Of a stretch of 64,000 nucleotides of DNA, positions 52,908 through 60,803 are shown in pieces. Within the stretch, counting starts at the first letter, position 1; each line of letters opens with the position of its first letter. The position numbers and the translations under genes were made by a program. The notes under the pieces were generated by a model that saw only the letters and a program-made list of their open reading frames with translations, was not told the origin of the DNA and made no database searches. Source of the stretch: Aminivibrio pyruvatiphilus (lineage in GTDB: Bacteria > Synergistota > Synergistia > Synergistales > Aminobacteriaceae); contig NZ_SORI01000003.1 of the NCBI RefSeq assembly GCF_004366815.1, forward strand, positions 1 to 64,000, written 5' to 3'.

Positions 52908-55751
52908 TCAGGAGATGTGCCTCTCCCTGTTTTTCCATTTCACGGTGTACATCTCCTCGTCAGCCCGGGCGATGAGCTCCCGTGCCGTGGAGCCGTCGTC
53001 GGGAAAAAGGGCGGTGCCGATGCTGCCGTGGACTGACAGGAGCCTTCCGCCGGCGGGGAAAGGTTCAGAAAAAGCTCCGTAAATTCTCGCCAGAAAAGCC
53101 TCCACCTCTTCCCGGGAGAAAAAACCGTCCAGGACAAGAACGAACTCGTCCCCTCCGAGGCGGGCAGCGGTGTCCTGCTCCCGGATGAGTCCCGTCAGCC
53201 TCCGGGCCACGGAAACAAGAAGGAGATCCCCTGTCTCATGGCCGTAGGTGTCGTTCACTTCCTTGAACTCGTCCAGATCGATGAATACCGCCGCGGCAAG
53301 AGACCTCTCCCTTCTGGCCCTGGCGATCACCATCTCCAGGCGATCCAGGAGCAGATACCGGTTCGGCAGTCCCGTGAGGGAATCATGATAGGCCATGTGA
53401 CTCAGCCGCTGCTGCTCCATCTTGATGTCCCCTATGTGGGTCAGCACCCCCGCGTAGTGGGTGACCTTCCCTTCAGAATCCTTCACCGCCGTGACGGTAA
53501 GCCACACGGGATAGGCCTCGCCGTCCTTCCGGCGGTTCCAGACCTCCCCCTGCCATACGCCGTTGCGCCGCAGGGAATCCCAGAAGCGCTCCGACGTTTC
53601 GGAATGGACCCTCTGGGCGGAGAACATGCCCGGTCTCCCGCCCCGGATCTCTTCCAGGGTATAGCCTGTTAGCTCCTCGAGTGCCGGGTTTCCGTCCTCG
53701 ATGAACCCCTCGGCATCGGTCACCACGATGCCCTCGGTGGTGGTGCGGAAGAACTGGTCGGCGAGCTGGAGCCTGTCAATCATGGCCTTCCGGCCGGTAA
53801 TGTCCTGGAGGGCGATGATAATGGATGTCTCTTCGTCGAAGGAGATAGGACTGGCGGATACAAGGGCCCACCGGGTCTCTCCGTCCGGTTTTCGGAAGGA
53901 GACCTCTCTGGCGTGAAGGGATCCCGAGGCGAACACCTGGTCAACAAATCCGTGGAAAGCCCCGGGGTTGACCAGGAGGTGAAGATCGGACAGGAGATTT
54001 TTTCCCATGGCATGGGCAGCCTCCAGGCCGAAAAACTCTTCCCCCCGGGAGTTTGTGAAAAGAATCCTTCCCTCCGGCGATATCACCGCCACGGGGAAGG
54101 GGACGTCCTCGACCAGAGAGCGGAACCGGGCCTCACTCTCCCGGAGTTCCGCCGTCCTCCGGTCCACGGCCAGCTCCAGTGCTTCCCTGGCGCGGAAGGC
54201 CGCACCGACGAGAACCGTCACGGACAGGGTTATGAACAGGCCCGTCACCAGGGCCATCCAGCCTGCGCGGACGGGATGATGGAGATAGAAGGCTTTACCC
54301 GGGCGCATTTCCGCCGCGAAGGTTCTGCCGAAGGCGAAAATGGGACGGACGCTGCAGAGGGAGTCGCCCGACGAAACGGTCACCCCGGAAAATTCCCATG
54401 AGTCACTCCCGCCCCCCGCCCCGGCAGCGAACCGGGGCTGTCCTTCGCCGAGCTGCCAGAGGGCCATGGACGCCTCCGCTTCTCCTCCCCTCTGGGCCCG
54501 GGTGAGCAGAATATCCAGCCCCAGGGTGACGGCGGCGAAGCCCCGGAGCCGGGACGAGCCGTCCCGGAAGAAGACAGGGCGGTAGATGGTCAATCCCCTG
54601 CCCCTTCCGGCTCCTTCAGGAAGATCAAAGATGTCCGACGCCGAGGGAAGAGCCGTTTCCGCGGCCCGCCTCATGGCTTCGGCAGCGCCGGGCTCCTTTC
54701 CCTGGAGCCTGTTCCCCCGGCGGGGCGCGGGAGACGCCTCCGCTGAAAGAAGGGCGCCCGCCTCCGGGCCGTGGGGAATCCAGGCCACGGAGATCACCTC
54801 CGGAAGAGCCTCCAGGTGGTCGATAAACCGTTCCAGGTGTTCGACGGACAGGTTCCTTTCGGCTTCGATGAACCGCCCCAGGCTCTCCAGGGCCATGTTC
54901 CGGGTCTTGTCGAAGAGCATGTGAAGCTCCCCGGAACGGGCATCGGCGAGAACGGAGAAGGAGTGCCTGCTGCCCATGAACTCCTTCTCCCTGGCCAGCA
55001 GGGCAAAGGAAACGGAGAGCACCAGCCCCGCGGACAGGGCGAGGAAAGCTTCCCCGTGTCTGAATCTTCTCCGCCCTTCTTCACCAGGGCGGGAGCGCCG
55101 CTGAAGAAGAAAACCGCCGAAAAGCAGGACAACTGCAAGAAGGAGGGCCGTGCCGTTGGGCAGCAGGGATGCCCGGAGAACATCCCCGCGCCAGTTTCCG
55201 CCGTCGATGTCCAGGGCGAGGACGGCGACGGTTTCCCCGGTGGCGTGGTCGGACACGGGATACCACGTGGAAACCCAGGTGCCCCACCGGTCGGAAATCG
55301 GTCCCACGGTGACGGGACGATTCTCTTCGAAGGCCGGAAGGAAGCCGGGGTCCATTTCTTCGTACACATCTCCCGGGGGGGATTCGTCCTCGGAGCCTGG
55401 CAGTTCCGAGTCGGCGTAAAAAAAGATGGTGCCGTCGGGACGGTGCCCCACGAGGGTAATGAATTTGCTCCCCGGAAAGGCCTGGAGGGCTGCCCGGAAC
55501 TGTTCCTTGAAGCGCCAGTACTCCGGAAGGCGAAGGTCATCTTCGGTTCCGGAGAGGGCCCTGACCTGGTCAAGCTGGATGGTCTCGCTCAGGAGACGGG
55601 TCTGCCGAAGCAGTTCCTCCCTCATGAAACGGTCGGCTTCCTTCATTCTCCATCGGCCGATAACCGCCCCCCCGGCGAGCACCGCGGCGGCGAGAAGAAT
55701 CCAGAGAACAGGCAGCCGGACAAAGCCGCCTGCGGAACAAAACCGTTTCAT
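52908..55751 (-). CDS. Membrane diguanylate cyclase with CHASE-like sensor and two PAS domains
   Basis: A 947-residue enzyme. Membrane helix (14-31); periplasmic sensor A (about 58-190) with A-L-S-G-T-E-D-D-L-R-L-P, F-F-Y-A-D-S-E and D-R-W-G-T-W-V-S; two helices (198-218, 233-252); CHASE-like region (about 255-490); helix (about 495-520); two PAS units (about 535-650 and 660-780); GGDEF domain from about 790. The active loop G-G-D-E-F is at 866-870 and the inhibitory site R-E-Q-D stands five residues before it, so it should make c-di-GMP and be restrained by it. Sensor A closely resembles that of the neighbouring hybrid kinase. A TATAAT box lies 122 bases upstream. Confidence 0.94.
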   Translation of the reverse strand: MKRFCSAGGFVRLPVLWILLAAAVLAGGAVIGRWRMKEADRFMREELLRQTRLLSETIQLDQVRALSGTEDDLRLPEYWRFKEQFRAALQAFPGSKFITLVGHRPDGTIFFYADSELPGSEDESPPGDVYEEMDPGFLPAFEENRPVTVGPISDRWGTWVSTWYPVSDHATGETVAVLALDIDGGNWRGDVLRASLLPNGTALLLAVVLLFGGFLLQRRSRPGEEGRRRFRHGEAFLALSAGLVLSVSFALLAREKEFMGSRHSFSVLADARSGELHMLFDKTRNMALESLGRFIEAERNLSVEHLERFIDHLEALPEVISVAWIPHGPEAGALLSAEASPAPRRGNRLQGKEPGAAEAMRRAAETALPSASDIFDLPEGAGRGRGLTIYRPVFFRDGSSRLRGFAAVTLGLDILLTRAQRGGEAEASMALWQLGEGQPRFAAGAGGGSDSWEFSGVTVSSGDSLCSVRPIFAFGRTFAAEMRPGKAFYLHHPVRAGWMALVTGLFITLSVTVLVGAAFRAREALELAVDRRTAELRESEARFRSLVEDVPFPVAVISPEGRILFTNSRGEEFFGLEAAHAMGKNLLSDLHLLVNPGAFHGFVDQVFASGSLHAREVSFRKPDGETRWALVSASPISFDEETSIIIALQDITGRKAMIDRLQLADQFFRTTTEGIVVTDAEGFIEDGNPALEELTGYTLEEIRGGRPGMFSAQRVHSETSERFWDSLRRNGVWQGEVWNRRKDGEAYPVWLTVTAVKDSEGKVTHYAGVLTHIGDIKMEQQRLSHMAYHDSLTGLPNRYLLLDRLEMVIARARRERSLAAAVFIDLDEFKEVNDTYGHETGDLLLVSVARRLTGLIREQDTAARLGGDEFVLVLDGFFSREEVEAFLARIYGAFSEPFPAGGRLLSVHGSIGTALFPDDGSTARELIARADEEMYTVKWKNRERHIS

Positions 55752-55872
55752 CCGGACCTGGGCCTTTCCAAATTCACATCTTCAGCCTCCCTATTCCTTG
55801 AGAGCAACAGGCTTTCATCCCCTATTCCACCTGCCGGGAATAGTAAAAACGGAGCAAAATACCAATTGTTAC

Positions 55873-55878
55873 ATTATA
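55873..55878 (-). promoter_or_regulatory. Candidate -10 box of the diguanylate cyclase gene
   Basis: Perfect TATAAT on the minus strand in an AT-rich 186-base gap. The -35 position (TTCGGA at a 17-base spacer) is weak. It faces the cyclase gene, whose start is 122 bases away. Confidence 0.45.
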
Positions 55879-55937
55879 GAACAAATAAAGCTTTGTCCGA
55901 AGGACAGAAAAAAAACAATATGCACAAAAACCTCAGC

Positions 55938-56720
55938 TCAGTCCCCCTCCTGGGAAAACCGGCTCCGGAAGGCTCTCAGTCTCTCTTTCAGCGGGGGGCG
56001 GTTCCGCTCCACCGAAACAGTGTTCCCCGTCCCGCCGTCGAGGATGTTCTCCCGGAGCACATGAACCCGCTCGCCGGGGAAAAAGGCGTTCCTGTGAAGA
56101 TGGCCGCAGAACCAGCGGTCATAGGCCGTCTCTTTCCGGATTTCCTCGAGGTATAGGGATACGGGGTCCCCGGCAAGGTACTTGGCGAGGTTGGTGGTCT
56201 TCAGGATTCCCTCCGGGGCGGTATGGGTGAGAATCCAGTCCACCGTCCACCCGGCGGACTCAAGGGAATCGAGTCCCCGGCGGAATTCCTCCTCCGAGGG
56301 GATTTCCCGCCTCCACCAGGACTTTCCCGCCGTCCGCCCGTGCCGGTCCAGGCTCCGGGCGCCTCCGAAGGCGAAGCATTTTTTTTCTTCAAGGGTGTAG
56401 ACGTATCCACGCCTGAGGTGGAACACATTGGAGGCGGCCACCCCGACCGGGGCGCCGAACCGCTCTTCTTCCGGCAGGGCGTCCAGCAGGGTGAAATTTT
56501 CGTGGTTCCCGTCGAGAAAAAGGGTGGTCCATGGCCGTGAGCTCAGCCTTTCCAGCTCTTCCCTTTCCCGCTCCGCGGGAGGGTCGCTCCAGAAAAGCCC
56601 GAAATCCCCCAGGATCACTACCAGGTCGTCCCTCGAAAGCCCCTCCCCCGCAGGAAAGTTGCCCGGGGAGAATCGGTCCATTCCGTACACTCCGTGGGTG
56701 TCCCCGGTCAGGTAGATCAT
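55938..56720 (-). CDS. Metallophosphoesterase
   Basis: A 260-residue calcineurin-type phosphoesterase. All metal motifs are there in order: T-G-D-T-H-G (residues 5-10), G-D-F-G (about 38), G-N-H-E (about 71), T-H-T (about 165) and C-G-H-L-H (about 208). Phosphate esters, nucleotides or phosphodiesters are possible substrates; the specific one is unknown. It stands alone on the minus strand, divergent from the phosphofructokinase gene. Confidence 0.88.
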   Translation of the reverse strand: MIYLTGDTHGVYGMDRFSPGNFPAGEGLSRDDLVVILGDFGLFWSDPPAEREREELERLSSRPWTTLFLDGNHENFTLLDALPEEERFGAPVGVAASNVFHLRRGYVYTLEEKKCFAFGGARSLDRHGRTAGKSWWRREIPSEEEFRRGLDSLESAGWTVDWILTHTAPEGILKTTNLAKYLAGDPVSLYLEEIRKETAYDRWFCGHLHRNAFFPGERVHVLRENILDGGTGNTVSVERNRPPLKERLRAFRSRFSQEGD

Positions 56721-56796
56721 GGTCCTCCTCCTTTCTCCCGTCCCCTCATTTCTGCGGCGGGGGATGAAAGATTATTCAATTATAACCGGAATATTG

Positions 56797-56805
56797 TGCT
56801 AGAAT
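56797..56805 (+). promoter_or_regulatory. Extended -10 promoter of the phosphofructokinase gene
   Basis: TGC-TAGAAT (TG at 56797-56798, -10 at 56800-56805) with TTCAAT (56775-56780) at a 19-base spacer. The ATG at 56837, preceded by AGGAGG, is 31 bases downstream. Confidence 0.5.
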
Positions 56806-56836
56806 TCTTTCCAAAATCCCATGCAGGAGGCGCACC

Positions 56837-58105
56837 ATGACCACTCCGGTCCAAAATACCCTCGCAATCGTCTGCGGAGGCGGCCCCGCCCCCGGAATAA
56901 ACAGCGTGATCAGCTCGGTGACCATCGAGGCGAAGAAGTCGGGCTGGGAGGTCTTCGGAATTTACGACGGCTTCTCCAACCTGGCGAAGGGAGAGAAAAA
57001 GATCATCCCCCTCACCATCGACATGGTAAGCCGGATCCACTCCGACGGAGGGAGTATCCTGAAAACCTCCCGGTTCAACCCCACCAAGAGCGACGAGAGC
57101 CTGCGACGGGTGGTGGACACGCTCATCGAACTGGGGGTCACCCACCTGGTGACCATCGGCGGCGACGACACCGCCTACGCCGCGTCCCGCATCGCAGGCT
57201 ACGCGAAGAACAGCCTGGGGCTCACCATCAGTTTCGCCCACGTGCCCAAAACCATCGACAACGACCTTCCCCTCCCGGAGGGCATTCCCACATTCGGCTT
57301 CGAGACCGCCCGCTCCCTGGGAGCCCAGCTCGTTTCGAACCTGATGGAGGACGCCAAGACCACCGGCAGGTGGTTCCTCGTGGTGGCCATGGGCAGGGTG
57401 GCCGGCCATCTCGCCCTCGGCATCGGCAAGAGTGCCGGCGCCACCATCACCATCATACCGGAAGAATTTCCCTCGAACGGAAAAATCCCCCTCTCCCTGG
57501 TGGTGGACATCATCACCGGCTCCATCATCAAGCGCCTGGCCTCGGGAAGAAACTACGGCGTGGCCGTGACGGCGGAGGGGCTCATCGAGAAGATACGGAT
57601 CGAGGACCTCGAGGCCGCCGACTGCCTGGAGTACGATGACCACGGGCACATCCGCTACGCGGAGATCAACTTCTCCGACGTGCTGAAAAAGGAGCTCCTG
57701 GCGAACCTCAATTCTCTCGGGATCAAGATGACCGTCAACAACAAGGAAGTGGGATACGAGGTCCGGTGCGCCCCGCCCAACGCCTTCGACATCGAGTACA
57801 CCCGAAACCTCGGCTACGCCGCCTTCGACTTCCTCCGGAGCGGCGGCACCAACGCCCTCATCACCATACAGAACAACATGATCGTTCCCATCTCCTTCGA
57901 CGATATCCTCGACCCGGTGACGAAAAAAACGCGCATCCGCACGGTGAACACGGAATCGATCCAGTACCGTATCGCCAGGGAGTACATGATCCGGCTGGAG
58001 AAGCGGGACTTCCAGGGAGGCATCGACTTCGAGAAACTGGCCGTGGCGGCGAAGCTGCCCCCCGACGAGTTCCGCAGGCGATTCCAGTACGTGACCGAAT
58101 ACTGA
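56837..58105 (+). CDS. 6-phosphofructokinase, probably diphosphate-dependent
   Basis: A 422-residue PfkA-superfamily enzyme. Motifs: G-G-G-P-A-P-G-I-N (15-23), T-I-G-G-D-D-T (about 104-110), P-K-T-I-D-N-D (about 137-143) and M-G-R-V-A-G-H-L-A. In this family an Asp at the second position of the G-G-D-D motif favours pyrophosphate as donor, whereas ATP enzymes have Gly there; a pyrophosphate-using, reversible enzyme is thus likely. It converts fructose 6-phosphate to the bisphosphate. Length exceeds the 320-residue bacterial ATP enzyme and fits the longer PPi group. Own promoter, convergent with ddl 6 bases on. Confidence 0.88.
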   Translation: MTTPVQNTLAIVCGGGPAPGINSVISSVTIEAKKSGWEVFGIYDGFSNLAKGEKKIIPLTIDMVSRIHSDGGSILKTSRFNPTKSDESLRRVVDTLIELGVTHLVTIGGDDTAYAASRIAGYAKNSLGLTISFAHVPKTIDNDLPLPEGIPTFGFETARSLGAQLVSNLMEDAKTTGRWFLVVAMGRVAGHLALGIGKSAGATITIIPEEFPSNGKIPLSLVVDIITGSIIKRLASGRNYGVAVTAEGLIEKIRIEDLEAADCLEYDDHGHIRYAEINFSDVLKKELLANLNSLGIKMTVNNKEVGYEVRCAPPNAFDIEYTRNLGYAAFDFLRSGGTNALITIQNNMIVPISFDDILDPVTKKTRIRTVNTESIQYRIAREYMIRLEKRDFQGGIDFEKLAVAAKLPPDEFRRRFQYVTEY

Positions 58106-58111
58106 GGAGGA

Positions 58112-59050
58112 TCAGCGGGACAGGGAATTCTCCACCACCATCCCGAGGAACTCCCCGAAGGAGATGCCCGCCGCCGCCGCCGCCTTGGGCACCAGGCTGG
58201 TGGCGGTCATCCCTGGTACCGTGTTGAGTTCGAGCACCACGGGAAGGTCGTCGTCGTCGAGGCGGAGGTCCACCCTGGCGTAGGCCCTGCATCCAAGGGC
58301 CTTGTACGACCCGAGGGCAGCATGCTCCACGGCCTTGAGGACGGATTCTTCCAGAGGAGCCGGAACACGATACTCGCTCCCTCCGGGTGTGTATTTCGAG
58401 CCGTAGTCGTAAAATCCGCCCCTGGGGCGGATTTCGATGACCGGGAGGCAGACGGGCTTCCCGTGCCGTTCATGGACCGTCACGGTGATCTCCCGGCCGG
58501 GGATGTACTCCTCCACCAGCACCCTTCCGTCGTGGCGAAAAGCCTCCTCCAGGGCATCCCCGAGCCCGCCGGGACCGTCGAGGATGGAGACCCCCACGGT
58601 GCTGCCGGAACAGCAGGGCTTCACCACGAGCTTTCCCGACCGCTCCAGGAGTTCCTCCAGGCAGGCCCCGGAGAGAGACTCCTCATCAGCCCCGCGGCGG
58701 GACACTTCGATCCCCTTCGGAACCGGAATCCCCTTCTCCCGGAAGAGGGCCTTGCCCGCCGTCTTGTCCATGGCGAGGGCGCAGGATGCATGGCGAGAGC
58801 CGGAAAACGGAATTCCCGCCATTTCGAGGGCCGCCTGCAGCGTTCCGTCCTCTCCCCATCCCCCGTGGAGGGCGATGAAGGCAAAACCTTCCTTTTTTTC
58901 GATGAAGGCCGACGCGTCTCCCCTGTTCCGGAGGTCCACCGGCTCCGTTTCGTATCCCCTTTCGAGGAGTGCGGAGGCCACCGCCTCTCCGCTCCGGAGG
59001 GAGACCTCCCTTTCGGGGCCTTCGCCTCCGTGGAGAACCCATATCTTCAT
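58112..59050 (-). CDS. ddl: D-alanine-D-alanine ligase
   Basis: A 312-residue ATP-grasp ligase that makes the D-Ala-D-Ala dipeptide for peptidoglycan. Motifs are H-G-G-E-G-P-E-R-E-V-S (residues 7-17), A-L-H-G-G-W-G-E-D-G, V-K-P-C-C-S-G-S-T-V-G-V-S, E-E-Y-I-P-G-R-E and the metal site L-E-L-N-T-V-P-G-M-T. One Cys-Cys in place of the usual A/S-x before G-S is a small oddity. ATG 59050 has AAAGGA 9 bases upstream; the frame stays open further but overlaps the hemerythrin promoter. Gene stands alone. Confidence 0.93.
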   Translation of the reverse strand: MKIWVLHGGEGPEREVSLRSGEAVASALLERGYETEPVDLRNRGDASAFIEKKEGFAFIALHGGWGEDGTLQAALEMAGIPFSGSRHASCALAMDKTAGKALFREKGIPVPKGIEVSRRGADEESLSGACLEELLERSGKLVVKPCCSGSTVGVSILDGPGGLGDALEEAFRHDGRVLVEEYIPGREITVTVHERHGKPVCLPVIEIRPRGGFYDYGSKYTPGGSEYRVPAPLEESVLKAVEHAALGSYKALGCRAYARVDLRLDDDDLPVVLELNTVPGMTATSLVPKAAAAAGISFGEFLGMVVENSLSR

Positions 59051-59191
59051 TCCAGTCAGTCCTTTCAGCGGGGATGGTTCATTATACAGCCGGGACAGGC
59101 CTATTTTTCTTTTCTCCCCTCTTTCCCATCTGGTACAATTGACCGGAGCACTCGACAGAGAGCGGACTTCCCCCGGCAGGAGGGTGAAAGA

Positions 59192-59611
59192 ATGACAGTA
59201 CAGTGGAGCGACGACCTGGCCATCGGCATCGGCATCATCGACGACCAGCACAAAAAGCTAGTGGAGCGCATAGCCTCCTTTTCCAGAGCCGTGGAAAGCG
59301 GCGACAGAAACAGGATGGAAGATACGGTCAACTACCTCATCGGCTACGCCATCCAGCATTTCGGCGCCGAAGAACTCATCATGATCCGCAACTGCTACGA
59401 CCAGTTCAGGGAGCACCGGGACGAGCACAGCTGGTTCATCAAGGAAGTCTTCGACCTCCACCGCAGATTCGCCGAGGGAGAAGAGATGACCCGGGAGAGC
59501 GCCGAGGCCCTGAGGGACATGCTGGTAAACTGGACCCTCGACCACATCTCCGTGAAGGACAAGCGCATCGCCGAGACCCTCAACAGCTTCGGCGGTCCCC
59601 TCAGGAAATAG
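59192..59611 (+). CDS. Bacteriohemerythrin
   Basis: A 139-residue single-domain hemerythrin. The di-iron ligands fall in their normal places: H in D-D-Q-H-K-K-L, H and E in Q-H-F-G-A-E-E, the pair in H-R-D-E-H-S-W-F, and H plus D in L-D-H-I-S-V-K-D. It binds oxygen reversibly as a sensor or scavenger. GGAGGG precedes ATG. It lies only 10 bases before cheC, suggesting one operon of oxygen binding and chemotaxis genes. Confidence 0.9.
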   Translation: MTVQWSDDLAIGIGIIDDQHKKLVERIASFSRAVESGDRNRMEDTVNYLIGYAIQHFGAEELIMIRNCYDQFREHRDEHSWFIKEVFDLHRRFAEGEEMTRESAEALRDMLVNWTLDHISVKDKRIAETLNSFGGPLRK

Positions 59612-59621
59612 GGTACATCCC

Positions 59622-60254
59622 ATGGACTCCGGAACTCTGAGTGATTTTCACCTCGACGTCCTGAAAGAGGTGAGCAACATCGGCGCGGGAAACGCCGCCA
59701 CGTCCCTTTCCTCCCTACTGGGAAGAACGGTGGACATGCAGGTCTCCCGGGTGGTCCCCATGCCGTTCAACGGGATCGTGGACTACGCGGGCGGCGCGGA
59801 GCGGATGATTTTGTCGGTCTTCGTCCGCATTGAGGGTGGAATTTCGGGGAACATGCTCTTCGTCATGAGCACCTCCGACGCCCTGGCGCTCATCCGCCAC
59901 ATGACGGGGGCGTCAGGCGGCGAGGGCTTTACGGATATGGGATTTTCGGTGATCCACGAGGTGGGGAATATCATGATCGGTTCCTACATCACGGCTCTTT
60001 CCGACTTTCTCGGCTTCGAGCTCACCCCCTCGGTCCCTTCCCTGGCCATGGACATGGCGGGGGCCATCCTGGCCTTCAGCCTTTCCGAGATCGGCCGGAG
60101 CGGGGACACCGCCATCGTCATCGACGGCGGCCTTTCCCTGGACGGAAACCCCCTTTCGGAAGGAGAGTCGAGCCACATTTTCCTCCTTCCCGACCCCGAT
60201 TCTTTCGGCCGGATCTTCCAGGCCCTGGGAGTGGCAGGTCATGGCGGTCGTTAG
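59622..60254 (+). CDS. cheC: CheC-family chemotaxis phosphatase
   Basis: A 210-residue CheC. Both active sites are kept: E-V-S-N-I-G-A-G-N-A-A-T-S-L (about residues 16-29) and H-E-V-G-N-I-M-I-G-S-Y (about 113-123), each with the Glu and Asn that position water on phospho-CheY. CheC removes phosphate from CheY and, by binding CheD, controls receptor deamidation. No strong ribosome binding site; it probably relies on coupling to the hemerythrin gene. Overlaps cheD by 14 bases. Confidence 0.93.
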   Translation: MDSGTLSDFHLDVLKEVSNIGAGNAATSLSSLLGRTVDMQVSRVVPMPFNGIVDYAGGAERMILSVFVRIEGGISGNMLFVMSTSDALALIRHMTGASGGEGFTDMGFSVIHEVGNIMIGSYITALSDFLGFELTPSVPSLAMDMAGAILAFSLSEIGRSGDTAIVIDGGLSLDGNPLSEGESSHIFLLPDPDSFGRIFQALGVAGHGGR

Positions 60255-60729
60255 GGTCGGCATCGCCGAAGCCGGTGTCGTTCTGAATCCCGACTCCATC
60301 TCAACCCTCGGGCTTGGTTCCTGCGTCGGGGTAACACTGTACGACGAAAAAAGGCGCATCGGGGGAATGGTCCACGTGATGCTCCCTTCCACGGAGCTCG
60401 CCAGGGGAACGGATTTCAACAGGTCGAAATTCGCCGATTCCGCCGTGCCCGACCTCCTGAAGCAGATGATCCGCTACGGGGCAGACGAGCGCCGCATCAG
60501 GGCGAAACTCGCAGGGGGCGCCCAGATGTTCTCCCTGGGAGGCAATGCCGACTCTCTCCTCAAGATCGGCGCCCGGAACGTGGAAGCCTGCAGAAAGGTT
60601 CTTTCTTCCCTCAGGATCCCCGTCCTGTCCGAGGACACGGGAGGCTCCTGGGGCCGGACGGTGGAACTGTTCTCCGATTCCGGGATGCTCGAGATACGGG
60701 CCATCGGCAAGGAGAAGAAGCTCATCTAG
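60241..60729 (+). CDS. cheD: CheD chemoreceptor glutamine deamidase
   Basis: A 162-residue CheD. The catalytic residues match the Thermotoga enzyme: T22, C28 in L-G-S-C-V-G-V and H45 in M-V-H-V-M-L-P. It converts receptor Gln residues to Glu so they can be methylated, and its activity is gated by CheC. The Gln-rich arms of the chemoreceptor at 31136-33349 are a possible target. Start lies inside cheC. Confidence 0.94.
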   Translation: MAVVRVGIAEAGVVLNPDSISTLGLGSCVGVTLYDEKRRIGGMVHVMLPSTELARGTDFNRSKFADSAVPDLLKQMIRYGADERRIRAKLAGGAQMFSLGGNADSLLKIGARNVEACRKVLSSLRIPVLSEDTGGSWGRTVELFSDSGMLEIRAIGKEKKLI

Positions 60730-60755
60730 GAAGACGGACAGAGAAACATCATCCA

Positions 60756-60787
60756 GGGCGCGGCGAACCCCGCCGCGCCCGTTCTTT
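60756..60787 (+). terminator. Terminator after cheD
   Basis: GGGCGCGGCG-AACCC-CGCCGCGCCC then GTTCTTTT. Long GC-only stem with a broken T tail, 26 bases after the cheD stop and ahead of the MATE gene. Confidence 0.75.
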
Positions 60788-60803
60788 TCGGAGGCATTTT
60801 TAC

